A program made the position numbers and the translations under genes. The notes under the pieces were generated by a model. That model made no database searches. It had not been told where the DNA came from and was given only the letters and a program-made list of their open reading frames with translations. Source: Galaxea fascicularis (lineage: Eukaryota > Cnidaria > Anthozoa > Scleractinia > Euphylliidae). From it: DNA of 64,000 bases. The stretch lies in assembly GCA_948470475.1 (NCBI GenBank), contig OX419336.1, forward strand, positions 34,428,415 to 34,492,414, in the 5' to 3' direction. This document shows, one piece after another, positions 48,629 through 59,494 of the stretch (the first letter of the stretch is position 1; each line of letters begins with the position of its first letter).

Positions 48629-49862
48629 GGTGTCCTCGAATCTCGGTCCCAGTGATTCTCAGTGAAAGATCAATGGTAAACACAACTTTACAGAACGCAA
48701 TTTAGATCTCCTAATGAGAGACAATCCTCGACTAAAGTCAGTTCAGTTTTCCCCGCTGATTTCTCTTTTCTAGCCCGCAGTGGTTCAACTGTTTTGCTCG
48801 CGTCTTTTATACAGATTCAAAGGGTTGTGTTATTTTTAGCGGATATTACATCAAGATTCAAACATGCGATCATTTCAGCAACTTCTAGAATGTTTCCGCT
48901 GTATGAAAAAAGCAATACGCCCTTGTTGTGTCAACAAATTGTTTGGCATCATTCACGTATTACCAAAAGCCCAGTCCAAATATTGACATACCATGACGGT
49001 CAAACTGTACCGGGATAATCAATTAAAATAGTCTTACTGAAGATGGAGGCTGACGCGTGAAATGAAATCAGAACAAAAAAAAACCACCGGACGCTCCTAT
49101 TTCAGTTCTGATAGATTCCCGTTGTCCAGAGGGGGTTGGACACGGTCCGAAAGGCGTCGTGGTTGAAGCAATCAACTAATCACATCACAGCATCTGTTCG
49201 TTGCTCTTCTCAGAGGAAATGACCACACGCAAGAAATCGAAAGTTTATTCGCATATTTTTCAAGAACTGCTGGGTTTTTAGTGCAAGAAAATAGTCAAAA
49301 TGAAAGATAGGTTCTTTAGATACTGTATATTGTGTTTTCTTGCAACCATCTTTACTGACTTTGTTATTATTTAAATTCCTCGTGCGGCTGTCCAATGTGG
49401 TCGCTTTTGCCCACATTGTGTATTCACCCAACGCGTTCGATTCTAGAGCTGATATCGTGCGGGTTCTAGCCCAGTAAATTTCATCATCTAATGAAGAAAA
49501 GGCTAATCTTTGGTTTTAGGCTATTGAACCCCATTGAACCACTCAACGTTTTCTGTCATTTGCGAGCAAAGTTTTCTGATTTTTACGGCTGTAAACACGA
49601 GCACGATCGTTGCGAATATATGCCGGATTGAGTACTCTCAAACTGAAAATAGCTGAATTGTCTTCAAGTTGCTACGACGTTTTTAGGTCAAGGCGTCTTA
49701 TTGACTGGAAAAAACGCCGTTTCATGTATATAGAAAGCTAAATTTTGTTACAATAAGCCGGTGGGTTGGTTTCCCAATTTTAATTCTTTTTCTCAGTCTT
49801 AAGGACCCTTCTGTAAATCACTGGCTTCAGTGAAGTTGGCTTCCTTAATAAAGACTATTATG

Positions 49863-50032
49863 AGGGTCCCCTATACTTTTTTCGTGAAACGTGATTGGGA
49901 CTATTTTTGATTCGTGATTGCTGATATTTGCTTTATCGTGAACGTGAACGAATTTTGGGAGTTATCCGTGACGCGTGAACAGTCTCAATATTTTTACGTG
50001 AATGCATTTTCCAAAGTGGTATAGGGGACCCT
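49863..50032. mobile_element. MITE with AGGGTCCCCTATAC termini
   Basis: AGGGTCCCCTATACTTTTTTCG mirrors CCAAAGTGGTATAGGGGACCCT. The inside has repeated CGTGAA/CGTGATT units. Non-coding. Confidence 0.8.
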
Positions 50033-50721
50033 CTATTATCATACATTCATTTTTGTTTTCTTATTACCTCTAGGTTAAACATCTAAATGTGACTGCAGTC
50101 TCTGCTTTTGGCCATACATCTTCAAGGATTTCCACCAGGTATGGGCTCCTGATTTCAACATATTTCCAAAATATGTTATAATTTCTTTAACCGTCTCTTG
50201 TCTCATGCATTCATATAAATGGTATTACTTTATCTTGATTGGTTTTGCTTTGTAAAGCATAAATGCAGGTGTGAAAAATGAGTTCAAGTTAGTGCCATGT
50301 GTTTATTCAGGGTTTGTTGCCTGACTTGGTTCATATATATTACAGTGAAGTAGATTGAGATATTATCCACTGACAAAGAATAAACATGCAACTTAAAGCA
50401 ACAGAATATTGTTTAATGACCTACCTGTAACTTGAGCACAAGCAAATATAGTTTCGCACTGAAATTAATGTTCACCCGGTGTCTAAAACGGGTCTGCCAA
50501 ATGTGCGAGCCAGCGGCCATGCGAGTCAAGCGAGCCACGGTTTTAACATGAGATAATGAACAAAAACATGTTTGAAGTGATGCATCAGTATCCATCGCGT
50601 GGAATGGAAAGTTGTGCAAATTTCGCTGAAAAACAATGTATAAGACGCGTATTGATTGTAAAACGATTTACTCCAGAACATCGTGAAATATGGATAAGAT
50701 AATGCCACAATCGGAACTCAC

Positions 50722-50767
50722 CTCCGAACCCTGGATTTGTTTTTAAACTTGTTTTACTTGAAGCCAT
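50722..50767 (-). CDS. Possible short first exon, unrecognised
   Basis: ATG at 50767 opens MASSKTSLKTNPGFG, then a strong donor (GGAG followed by GTGAGTTCC). A possible acceptor (TTTTTCAG) lies near 50625. No following exon with recognisable content was found, so this may be a chance match or the first exon of an unrecognised gene. Confidence 0.2.
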
Positions 50768-51019
50768 ATTTTTGCTCGCTTGGGAAAAGGAAATGTGAGA
50801 ACCTATTTTCGGACCGCCGGATTGTCAAGGTCGAATATTGTGGAACAAAAGAAGCGTAAGGGTAATTATACCCTATAAATTACTTCTTTTGAAGCTGGCA
50901 ATGGAAGAAAACTACGTTAAAAGGAATTTACTCTCGATACTGATTTCGAGCCTAGCCTCCCTTTTTCCGAACCTATTTTATTTAGTGAGTATTTTTTTTC
51001 TTGATCGAACCATATCTTC

Positions 51020-51213
51020 ATGGCTCGCATGACTCGCACCATGGCTCGCTTGGCTCGCACCGGCTGGCTCGCACCGGCTGGCTCGCTTGGCTCGCACCAG
51101 CTGGCTCGCTCGGCTCGCACCCTGGCCGCTTGGTTCGCCTTGTGACTCGCTTCAGTGTGACTCGCTTGACTCGTATGGCTCGCACCGTGACTCGCATGGC
51201 TCGCTGGCTCGCA
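51020..51213. repeat. Degenerate 8-bp minisatellite, (T)GGCTCGC / GACTCGC
   Basis: About twenty units of TGGCTCGC, TGACTCGC or with ACC insertions (TGGCTCGCACC). A smaller inverted block (GCGAGCCAGCGGCCATGCGA, GTCAAGCGAGCCACGG) lies at 50500-50538. The open frames across it on both strands are by-products. Confidence 0.85.
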
Positions 51214-52280
51214 GATTGGTAAGACTCGTCTAAAACTCTACACTCTCATTGGCATGCTGTCATAATTTTCAGGCTGCTATTTCAGTCAGCCATGCCCCTG
51301 ATAATATAAATATAGAGTCTGGCACCCAACGAGAAACTTCGAGAAACATTTGTTCGGGAGAGTCTACCCGTTCTAAGACTTTCGGGTACTGCATTGCCAA
51401 AAAGCTACTGCATGATTTCTTACCTAAAACATCACATAAAAGATTCGCAACCAGGGAAATTCAGGGGAAAATAGTCCCTCAGATTTTCGGAAGGGAAATT
51501 TTTGCAATTTTTGGCTCTTAAAAAGGTCGCCTAGCATTTTCGGGTAAGCAAACAGTTCGCAGAGAAGTTATTCGAAGGTAACGTTCAGCTAGCAATTTCG
51601 GAAATGAAGATATCGTTCCCTGAAAATTTCGGGCACTTCAATTTTCTTTTCTAGCTGATTAAAACAACTGTTTAAAGAGCTTTAAATATTACAAGGAACC
51701 TAGAAATAACCCTTAAAGGTTTTTCTGCTCAAGTTGCTCGTTGGGTGCTCCTGTATTACGGCCTTTTTGCAAGGTTGCCACTGGAAGATGTTCACAATGT
51801 CAGAGTTCCATATACCTTTCAGAGTCCGGGAATCACTTGTCAGTAGACAAGGCTATTCCCATATCTTCTTTCTCGACAACTCAGTGTGTTGGATCAGATC
51901 CAGCTTTCTTGGGCTTTTGACCCAGGTTTGAGGTCCGCACTGCTTGAAGGTTCGTTACAACTGAATTCACTCGATAATTGCCTTGCGGGCCGTGTCCAAC
52001 CTCCTCTGCCCGTCGTCTATGAAACTTAATTCAGTGCTGCTTTTGAAACGCGCGTTACAGCATAGACTCAGCCGGTCAAGGGTGTAAATTCTCTAAATTA
52101 AAACACCAAATGACCGGCAGCCCGATATTTAACCTGACAAATTCAGAAAATATGAGGAATTTCTCCGATCTAGTCTGAAGCGTGAGCCGTCCCCTCGCCC
52201 CAACCCACCGTTGGGAGCAGGTCAATTGTAGGTTCATAGTCGGTTCCCGTGAAAGTGAAGAATGTGGGAATCACGTTAGT

Positions 52281-52287
52281 GGCTTCA

Positions 52288-52335
<48 letters not shown>

Positions 52336-52434
52336 GAACCTCGTTGACGTCCTGAATTTTTTTCAGGCTTCTTTACGCAATTACATATAATTGCGTACAC
52401 AACTGCGAGGATCAGTCTTCATTTGAAAAAAGGT
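52281..52434 (+). repeat. tRNA-derived SINE with tRNA-Thr(GGT)-like head
   Basis: 52281-52352 folds as a tRNA: acceptor GGCTTCA with TGACGTC (one mismatch), D arm GCTC/GAGC, anticodon loop CCGGTAT with GGT in anticodon position, T arm ACGGG-TTCGAAC-CTCGT. Position 33 is C rather than the invariant U and the acceptor stem has a mismatch, so it is not a functional tRNA gene. RNA polymerase III box A (AGCTCAGTTGG) and box B (GGTTCGAAC) are intact. A non-tRNA tail follows, with TTTCAGGCTTCTTTACGCAA and an imperfect hairpin, ending in an A-run. This arrangement is typical of tRNA SINEs. Confidence 0.75.
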
Positions 52435-52821
52435 TCTTATAAAACAAAAAGAGTGTATGTTCCGCAGAATAAGGAGATCTACTCCCGCATCCACTTTGAG
52501 TGCTCTTCACAACTGAGGGCTTCATTTAAAACTTTACTTTCAGCCTTGTTAACCGTAATGGTAATAAGGATATTAATCGATCCCGAAGGCAAAAAGTGCA
52601 ATCTATGCATTTTTCAGAGCTTTAAAAGACGAAGCCTTTAATAAATTTTCCTTTCAGCTTCTAAAAGAAGACCTAATAAGAAAATGTTCGCGCTTTTCTT
52701 TATATATGTTAATAGCTTAAACTGTCTTGAACTATACTGTAAAACGACAACAGAAAGATTTTCAGGTCATTGGCGTCCACAAACAGCAGGAAACGAGGAG
52801 AAAAGGGAAAACGGTTTTACA

Positions 52822-54900
52822 TTATATCTTCTGTGAGTGCTTTTTCTTCTTTTTTGTCACTACCGATTCTCGTAGGTATCTACAGTCCTTCACGCCCTTC
52901 ATGTTCGTCTTGGAGTCATTATTTTCTCCATACGGGTTGACAACAGTCGACACCACATTCCAGTGTCTGCGGTCTGTCTGCCAGCTTTTCATTACTTGTT
53001 CCATCGAGATATGCGGCAAACGTTCACTAAATTTATCCAGCTCCTTCTCTGCCTGATCAATGATAAACTGAGAAGAAGCTTGTAGATCGCTTCTGCACTT
53101 AGCTCTTTTTGAGAGTCGCGCAATTGGCTGTGCAGCTGCAAGATATATTTTGCGCTCCTCTCGAGGGGACAGTGGAGAACACCCCGCTCCATTTTCTTCA
53201 GCTGACTGCAATCGCGTAGCACTTACCCTGCGTAAACGTGGAGATTGAATAGTGTCTTTCTTTTCTTCCTCCGGCACAAGTTTTCGAAGATCAGTTTCTG
53301 ACTTGCTAAAGGAGCTGTTACTGCTGACATCAACGGAGGCACCAGTCTTCATATCCCCGAATTTACGCGCGAGTGGAGGGGTTGACGCACTAACGCATCT
53401 TTCACCCTCGGCATCTTCCCCGTTAGATATAAACTTGCGAAGATCAGTTTGCGACGTGCTCAGAGAACGGCCCTCCCCACTTACAGTTGACTGGTTTGAC
53501 GTTGCCTTAGTCGTTAGTTTGGGACTGCGTAACTTTCGCGACTGTGAAGAGGAAGCTAAGTTTAACCGCTGTGTTAAATTTGCACTTTTCAGTTCAGGCC
53601 TCAGATCACTATGAGACCTAGTTAAGGAACTTGGCTTCTCTGCGATATCTAAGGATGATGACTTTCTGCCTTGTATTATCGAAGTAGAAATTCTCCTTCC
53701 CTGAGTAGGGCTTCTGTTTGGAATCGCCCCTGCATCCTTCATTACTGACATACTAGTCTCAGCGATTTTAGTGTGTGTTTTAGAGAAAGGCTCTCTCGGT
53801 GATCTGGGCGGAGATTCAACGATAGCCGTCTGGCCTTCGTTATTAGCTCGGCGACCATCCTCGTATGTTCGGAAAACTTCGTCTGTCGGCAAAGTTTCGT
53901 CAAAAGTGTGGCTTTTCTCTTCCGAGTGACTCGACCCGTTTGATTGCGATCGTTTCCTTGTTGGGCTCGACTGTGAAGAACTTGTAGTTGGGTCTACCGT
54001 GAAGGACAAATAAATCCGTTCGGGTTTCTTTCTGTTGTTTATTGTTTCGGACGTCGGCTTTTTGTCACGGCCATTTTGTATTACTGGAGTACTTGTCCTT
54101 CGATTGTTCAGTGCTGAGTTGCTCGGAGACTCAACTGAACTATTATTCTCACCAGGAAATGAACTGAAGGTGTATCTCCGCCGCGGCACAGCAGGACTTG
54201 TCTTGACGTCTGAACTAGGAGCGTCCCCTGAGCCGCTCAAATACGGTATTGGCGCCAGAATTTTTGGTACATGCGCGTTAATTTGATCAGATTCACTAGA
54301 GTTCGCTCGTTGTTTGTTTATTGTGCTATTACACTCCACTTTTGTTTTGACAATCTTTCCGTTTGTAGCTTGTGACGACATTACAGATCGGTTAGAACCT
54401 TTTCTTGACTTGTTTTTCGTAGTTTCTTGGATGGAGCGTTCAACAACATTTTCTACACCAGAGGAAAGAGCGTTATAGCTGGTGCTATGATCACATTTGC
54501 CACATTCTCCTTCACTGCTTTGTTTCGCCGACGTTTCAGTTGCCGCTACTCCGCTCCGTGTCGCAGTACTTTCATTCAATCCTCCCCAGTTTGAGTCTTC
54601 CAGCATTTTTTGGATGTGTTCATTATATGCATCGTCATCGAAGGAAGTCACCTCGATCAAAGGAGCTGAAGTCCACCAGCTCGTTGTCTCCGCTATTCCC
54701 TTGCTCAACTTCGCTTCAACTGTATTCAGCTGCTTCATAACATTGATAAACTGAGGTGAATTGACCATCGTGTTTGAGGAAGCTGACATTCCGTTTCGAC
54801 AATACTTCTTTCGACCCTGAACTTTCTTTATAACTTCTAGGTCACTTTTCTTCGTAATATTCGTCAGCAACCCACGCTTTACGCAAACAACTTTCCGCAT
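52822..54900 (-). CDS. Gene B: intronless, 692-aa (or 655-aa) disordered protein with C-terminal CRYLR motif
   Basis: I do not recognise the family. One uninterrupted ORF. The first ATG (54900) has a weak context; the next in-frame ATG at 54789 (GGAATGTCAG, MSASSNTMVN) is a better candidate and gives 655 aa. Residues 45-105 look partly ordered (FINVMKQLNTVEAKLSKGI; TSWWTSAPLIEVTSFDDDAY). The middle 450 residues are Ser/Arg/Thr/Pro-rich, with three repeats around S-x-S-(x)-T/S-D-L-R (RSHSDLRPEL, TSQTDLRKFI, KSETDLRKLV). The end has LPHISMEQVMKSW at 628-640 and VKDCRYLRES with CRYLR at 673-677 (bases 52870-52884), followed by a poly-Lys tail. The two terminal motifs match gene A in order and spacing class. 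Long plus-strand frames over this gene are shadows. Confidence 0.75.
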   Translation of the reverse strand: MRKVVCVKRGLLTNITKKSDLEVIKKVQGRKKYCRNGMSASSNTMVNSPQFINVMKQLNTVEAKLSKGIAETTSWWTSAPLIEVTSFDDDAYNEHIQKMLEDSNWGGLNESTATRSGVAATETSAKQSSEGECGKCDHSTSYNALSSGVENVVERSIQETTKNKSRKGSNRSVMSSQATNGKIVKTKVECNSTINKQRANSSESDQINAHVPKILAPIPYLSGSGDAPSSDVKTSPAVPRRRYTFSSFPGENNSSVESPSNSALNNRRTSTPVIQNGRDKKPTSETINNRKKPERIYLSFTVDPTTSSSQSSPTRKRSQSNGSSHSEEKSHTFDETLPTDEVFRTYEDGRRANNEGQTAIVESPPRSPREPFSKTHTKIAETSMSVMKDAGAIPNRSPTQGRRISTSIIQGRKSSSLDIAEKPSSLTRSHSDLRPELKSANLTQRLNLASSSQSRKLRSPKLTTKATSNQSTVSGEGRSLSTSQTDLRKFISNGEDAEGERCVSASTPPLARKFGDMKTGASVDVSSNSSFSKSETDLRKLVPEEEKKDTIQSPRLRRVSATRLQSAEENGAGCSPLSPREERKIYLAAAQPIARLSKRAKCRSDLQASSQFIIDQAEKELDKFSERLPHISMEQVMKSWQTDRRHWNVVSTVVNPYGENNDSKTNMKGVKDCRYLRESVVTKKKKKHSQKI

Positions 54901-57900
54901 CTATACCCTCAATCGTAAAACGTTGTATAATGGTTCATTAACACATTCTTTTCACAAACTCAGAACAAAGGTCTCTGCCTGCCGTTCCATTATAAGCACA
55001 AACCAATATAACCGCAACTTTAACAGCAAAATAAACAATGGGCATTGATTGGGACGTATTCACTCACTTTACTAAGAAGTGTTTGTCAAAATCGACAAAC
55101 CGAGCGTTGTACTTCTGCCTGCCCGCTAATGAATAAAATTCTGCGAGGGTCACTTTCTGGATGAATAAATAAACCAAGAAAAAAAGTGACACAGCTTTAA
55201 ATATTATCCAGTTCAGTGGTCCATCCAAAATTAGCTGGATCTATTTTTAAAGTAAACCTATTGGTTCCTTAGCGACCAATTCAATCAATTGACTGCTAGC
55301 GAAAGCGAGGGCCTTTCTTCCTTGTTCTCAACTTTCGTGTTTTGTTGCCCGGAGCGGAGCCGACAACATGGTGTATCAATAAAAATGCAAATTTTGACGA
55401 ATGCTGAAAGAAGCAGACAAAGCAAGATCGGTGTAAATTTCGAAGCAAAATGATGGAGGTGCATTCCTTTATTTATTTAGAATACCGAGAACTATCATAA
55501 TATCATGATACAAGTTATTGTTTTCACTCCCGATCAATTGTGCCCCCTCGCTATGTAATTACAGCCGGCCGGAACGTGACCATAAAACAAACTTGAAAGT
55601 TTTAACCATCCCACAGTTTAAATTTGGCCTGGAAAGCCGATCCCCCAAAAAGTTGATTTCGCTCTCCACTCACTTACCTCTTCAGAAGCAGTGATTGAAA
55701 ACTGGAGGCGTGCAGACAAAATTGAAGGGAAAATTTTCGTTTTGTCACAGCACAAATCAATTTACTACGACATCATGATCAAACGTATTTCTATATGAAA
55801 ACAAAAATAAAAGTAAGTCTTACTCGAATCAAAACGATTTGAAATACCTGCATCTATGTCGTTGGATACCGTAACTAACTGCAAAAAAAAATCGTGGGTT
55901 CTAAAATAAAATCTGATGAAGCGATTTAATTTCATGTGCAGTGGGGGGTGGCCTACCCACTTGTGGTGACGTAGAAGAGTGACGTAAATTTGCATCACTG
56001 AGTCAAAATTCGCGATACTAAGTGTTCTATTGTTTCATTTATTTCCTATTTACTACACCACAGACAACATTACAATAAGAGAAGCATAAAATAACGAAGA
56101 AATGAAGAAGAGAGAACGGTATGAGTGGTGAAGAGGTCCAAAGCCGGTGAGGTGAAACTACAAAGCTACTTTGGGCGATGACGAAATTTACGGAGAAACA
56201 ACAAAAAATGTACTATCAGTTTTCTAAATTTTCCTTACTGCCTGTTGGCTGTGTGATCAATTTCTGCCTCAGTTCGGATGATCGCGTCGAATTGTGAAAT
56301 GACGAAATTACAATTGGTTGTTGCATGAAAACTGAAGCATTTATGCAAACACGAAGTCGAATGAAGTAAAATTAAAGCCGTTGCTGATAAGGATAAAATT
56401 TGCGGCGTTCAAAGAGCAAATGCAAATGTTTCCATTTTTCTGTTAAAATGTTCACTGTGTTAAGTGCATGAGCGATGAAAACTAGCCGGGAAACTACTTG
56501 TTTACCACGGTCAATTCGCATGCAACCGCGCGCCAAGTAACTTCGGATTGGTTTGCATCCTGACAGGTCACTTCCAAGAAGCTTTGCGGCTGCATTCAGT
56601 TCTAAATGAAGTCAGCTGCAAACCTTTTTCGTTTGTTCACATGTAAATCAAATTCAGTTTCACTTGAAACATCTTGCACCTGGCCTTAGTCCATAAAATC
56701 AGGCCAAACGACAACTTGAAAATAGCCGCTGTTTTGGCAATAATTGTCCAGTTTCAAAAGGTAAGGGTAAGTTTTTTTTTTTTCGATGAGTATATATTTT
56801 TTTCAGTCATTTGATCAACGCACAGCCATTTAAAATGTTTCAGTTAATTGAGCAACCGAGCGAAAAGATAATTTAGTGTATTGCACTTTCTTGACATCTT
56901 TCACTAACTCTATTTGATTCCGTGGCTGTGCTTTCTAATGCCACTTAAACAGTAGAAATTATTTCTTAACGTATTTAACGCAAATCTGTTGGTTCTCAGT
57001 TGGCAACTTGGATTAATTACCAAGAACTGTTTTGCATTGATTCTTTCCATTCTAATTTGAAAGGCGAGGCTTCAGTCGACAACATCTTCTTATACTGATG
57101 GCTCGGCAAAATTATCGTCGTATAATGGAGGCGTTAATCTCAGAAAATTTTAGAAATTATACCGCAAGGCTTTCTGCCTGTAATGCCGGTCAAACGGAAT
57201 TGTTCAACAGTTAGATCAAGAGTTCGAGATTTCTATCGCGTGATAGCTGATGAGGGCGCAGCCCGAATCAGCTGTCGAGTATAGAAATCGAGGGCGAATA
57301 ATCTAATTGTTTTAGAATAAATCTACTAGTCGTTGGAAACTAAACAAGAAAATTATTTAAATTCTCCCCGCTGACATTTTGAAAACGCGAGGAAGCGGCC
57401 ACCGTTTTGTTGGCAAACGCTACCCACTATCTGTCACGGAATAGATAACAAATAGCATAGCCAATCAGAGACCGCCATTCGTATAGAACGCTACTAGATT
57501 TATACTAAAAAACGTTAGTTCGAATACCCCTACAGTCAAACAAAACAATCAGCACTTGGCTACGAAGAGTATAGTTCTGTGGGTGTTAACTTGTAGGTGC
57601 AGAAAACGACAGTGAAAGGTTAAAGTGCACCTACGGTCAAACAAAACAATTAGCACTTGGATGCGAAGAGTATAGCTCTGTGGGTGTTAAGTTGTAGGTG
57701 CAAAAAACGACAGTGAAAGGTAAAGTGCGCCAAAGTTTGTGATAAAGAAAAACTGTTTTGGGTTTAGTGTCTTGAGTGTTTTTATTGTACTCTTTGGTTT
57801 CCACAGAAACAAAGTGCGCGTATCATGCAAGTTTATTTATGACGACGGCCTACCTCAGTGCCAGTTGGAGTTCTAATTCTGCGCCAAATCAAGCAATCGG

Positions 57901-58088
57901 ATTTCAAGAAAAATAATACCCTCTTGGGAATGTTGCTGCACTGTTGTATTAGGGGTGCGTTTAAGTCTCCACATTGTACTTGAGGCAAAACAATCAATAA
58001 TGCGGCAGTTTGTACGTTTGAAAGAAACTTAACAACGCTGCGATTACAAATACGTCTGAACAGTTCCTTAAGTCCAAAATTGAAGAAG
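54901..58088. other. Region between genes B and D (divergent promoters)
   Basis: Genes B (minus) and D (plus) diverge from here, so it should contain both promoters. A plausible 5' UTR intron for D runs from a GTAAGGG donor near 56760 (after TTTCAAAAG) to a TTTCCACAG acceptor near 57807. A 101-bp tandem duplication lies at 57531-57731. No other gene is supported. Confidence 0.45.
57531..57731. repeat. 101-bp tandem duplication upstream of gene D
   Basis: Unit 1 (57531) and unit 2 (57632) share GTCAAACAAAACAAT, AGCACTTGG, GCGAAGAGTATAG, CTGTGGGTGTTAA and ACGACAGTGAAAGGT with only a few substitutions. Confidence 0.9.
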
Positions 58089-58946
58089 ATGCGGAAATAT
58101 TCTGGGTCAACTGGCTTGAAGGCGGTGCCCAATATTCCTTCAACGTTTGTGCCAAGAAGCTCACCGCATTTTGTTGCTGCTCTCAGCGGAAAAGGACAAC
58201 AACAACCACAAAGGAAGGCTTCTGTTCACCAGAACCCCACATCATCGCTAATTCATCCAACGAAAAAACACAGCGTGAGTTGTTTCTCTTACCTTCCGAT
58301 GATTCAAGTTACCATGGAGGACTCGGAAGATAAAGTAGGGAAGGTTCAGAGAAAAGGATTTTCATCTGCAAGTCCAAGCGGGACACGTGCGGGATCAAAT
58401 TTATTTGACACAAGACAAAGTAATGCAGTGGCTTCCAGTGCGAACGATAGACCGGAGAAGGACAGGGTGTTACCAGGCGACACTCCGCTTGGAAGAGATG
58501 TGATATTTCGGAGGAAGATTTCAAACACGTCAACTCCAAAGATTGATAAAGATGAGGAAAACAAAAGGTTGTTACTGAAGTATACAACACTCAACAACGT
58601 GCCACTGAGTGGTAATAATAGCACAAAGAGAATGGAAACCACGTACTTGAGTACAAACATAGTACAAGCAGAAGTTAGAAGAAAAAATACCGGTGTTTTC
58701 CATTCATTGTCAGAGGCAGACAGAGCAAAGGAATCAGACAGTAACTGCACCACGCGGGGTAGAACACAAAGCCTAAATTTTCAGCCCAATGCGCAAGTCA
58801 AAAGAAAAACTACCTTTGCAGGACACCAAGTAATTGGCGAACGTTATGCCAGGAGTAGGGCAAAAAGCCTTACCTTTGTTCCTAACGGAAGTAAAAGTGG
58901 CAATGGGTTATCAGGAGCGAGAGCCATAAATGACAAAACGAATTAA
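58089..58946 (+). CDS. Gene D: intronless, 285-aa basic disordered protein, unrecognised
   Basis: I do not recognise the family. The open frame extends to 58080, but that codon is TTG; the first ATG is at 58089 (AAGATGCGG), giving 285 aa to TAA at 58944-58946. The protein is Ser/Thr/Asn/Arg/Lys-rich without membrane segments. It has a repeat near the C-terminus: R-T-Q-S-L-N-F-Q-P-N and, about 30 residues on, R-A-K-S-L-T-F-V-P-N. It also has FRRKISNTSTPK, similar in kind to RKIS(A/S)P repeats in gene C. It lacks the CRYLR ending of genes A, B and C and lies on the opposite strand between B and C. It could be an unrelated orphan or a diverged member. Alternative: an exon of a longer gene, since an upstream non-coding exon and intron look possible. 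Confidence 0.6.
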   Translation: MRKYSGSTGLKAVPNIPSTFVPRSSPHFVAALSGKGQQQPQRKASVHQNPTSSLIHPTKKHSVSCFSYLPMIQVTMEDSEDKVGKVQRKGFSSASPSGTRAGSNLFDTRQSNAVASSANDRPEKDRVLPGDTPLGRDVIFRRKISNTSTPKIDKDEENKRLLLKYTTLNNVPLSGNNSTKRMETTYLSTNIVQAEVRRKNTGVFHSLSEADRAKESDSNCTTRGRTQSLNFQPNAQVKRKTTFAGHQVIGERYARSRAKSLTFVPNGSKSGNGLSGARAINDKTN

Positions 58947-59494
58947 AGATGACACGAAATTGATGAAGAAAGAGGACATTGTCAAAGTGATGCAGGCAAA
59001 AATTACAACCTGTACGTTTAACCGACTCTATTTCTCAATCCGCAGATGGTCGATTTGAATAACAGATTTAAAGAAAGTTTGTTTGCTAAAGTATGTATCC
59101 TATGTTCTATGTTTAGTCAACAACTTTGAACAAAAAAGAAAACAACACAAATGGAACCACAAAGTACTGCAAATGACATTGATAATAATGTCTCCAAGCC
59201 GGGGGCGGGACGTTTGCTTTGTTAATCGGATTAGGCCGGGGCAACTGGATATATCTCAAGAGGATATAGTCACTCTGGTATACCATTTAACATAAAATTA
59301 AAGGATCTAAATGTTCAGGTCGATATATTGGCAATATTCAGGGAACTCAATTTAGTTTACGGGCGTTAGTTTCAGATGCAAAACAAGGAGCACAGAGGAG
59401 CTCCAACAAAAAGGTTAAAGATGGAAACTTGACGCCATCCTGTTTAAGAAACTGTGGTGCTGCGTTCGTGGTGAATTTGTACACAAACATTTGG

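Larger units (their letters stand above)
48629..52821. other. Intergenic region between genes A and B
   Basis: Holds a MITE (49863-50032), a TGGCTCGC minisatellite (51020-51213), a tRNA-derived SINE (52281-52434) and one weak first-exon candidate (50722-50767). The rest shows no gene I can support. Confidence 0.5.

Noticed and set aside
50917..51222. ORFs of 67 and 73 codons on both strands
   Set aside because: Both are reading frames through the TGGCTCGC minisatellite.
52281..52352. Functional tRNA-Thr gene
   Set aside because: C at position 33 and an acceptor-stem mismatch; followed by a SINE-type tail instead of a T-run.
52822..54900. Long plus-strand ORFs (53252-53614, 54035-54286, 54497-54754) opposite gene B
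   Set aside because: Shadows of the 692-codon minus-strand frame; no start context or domain of their own.
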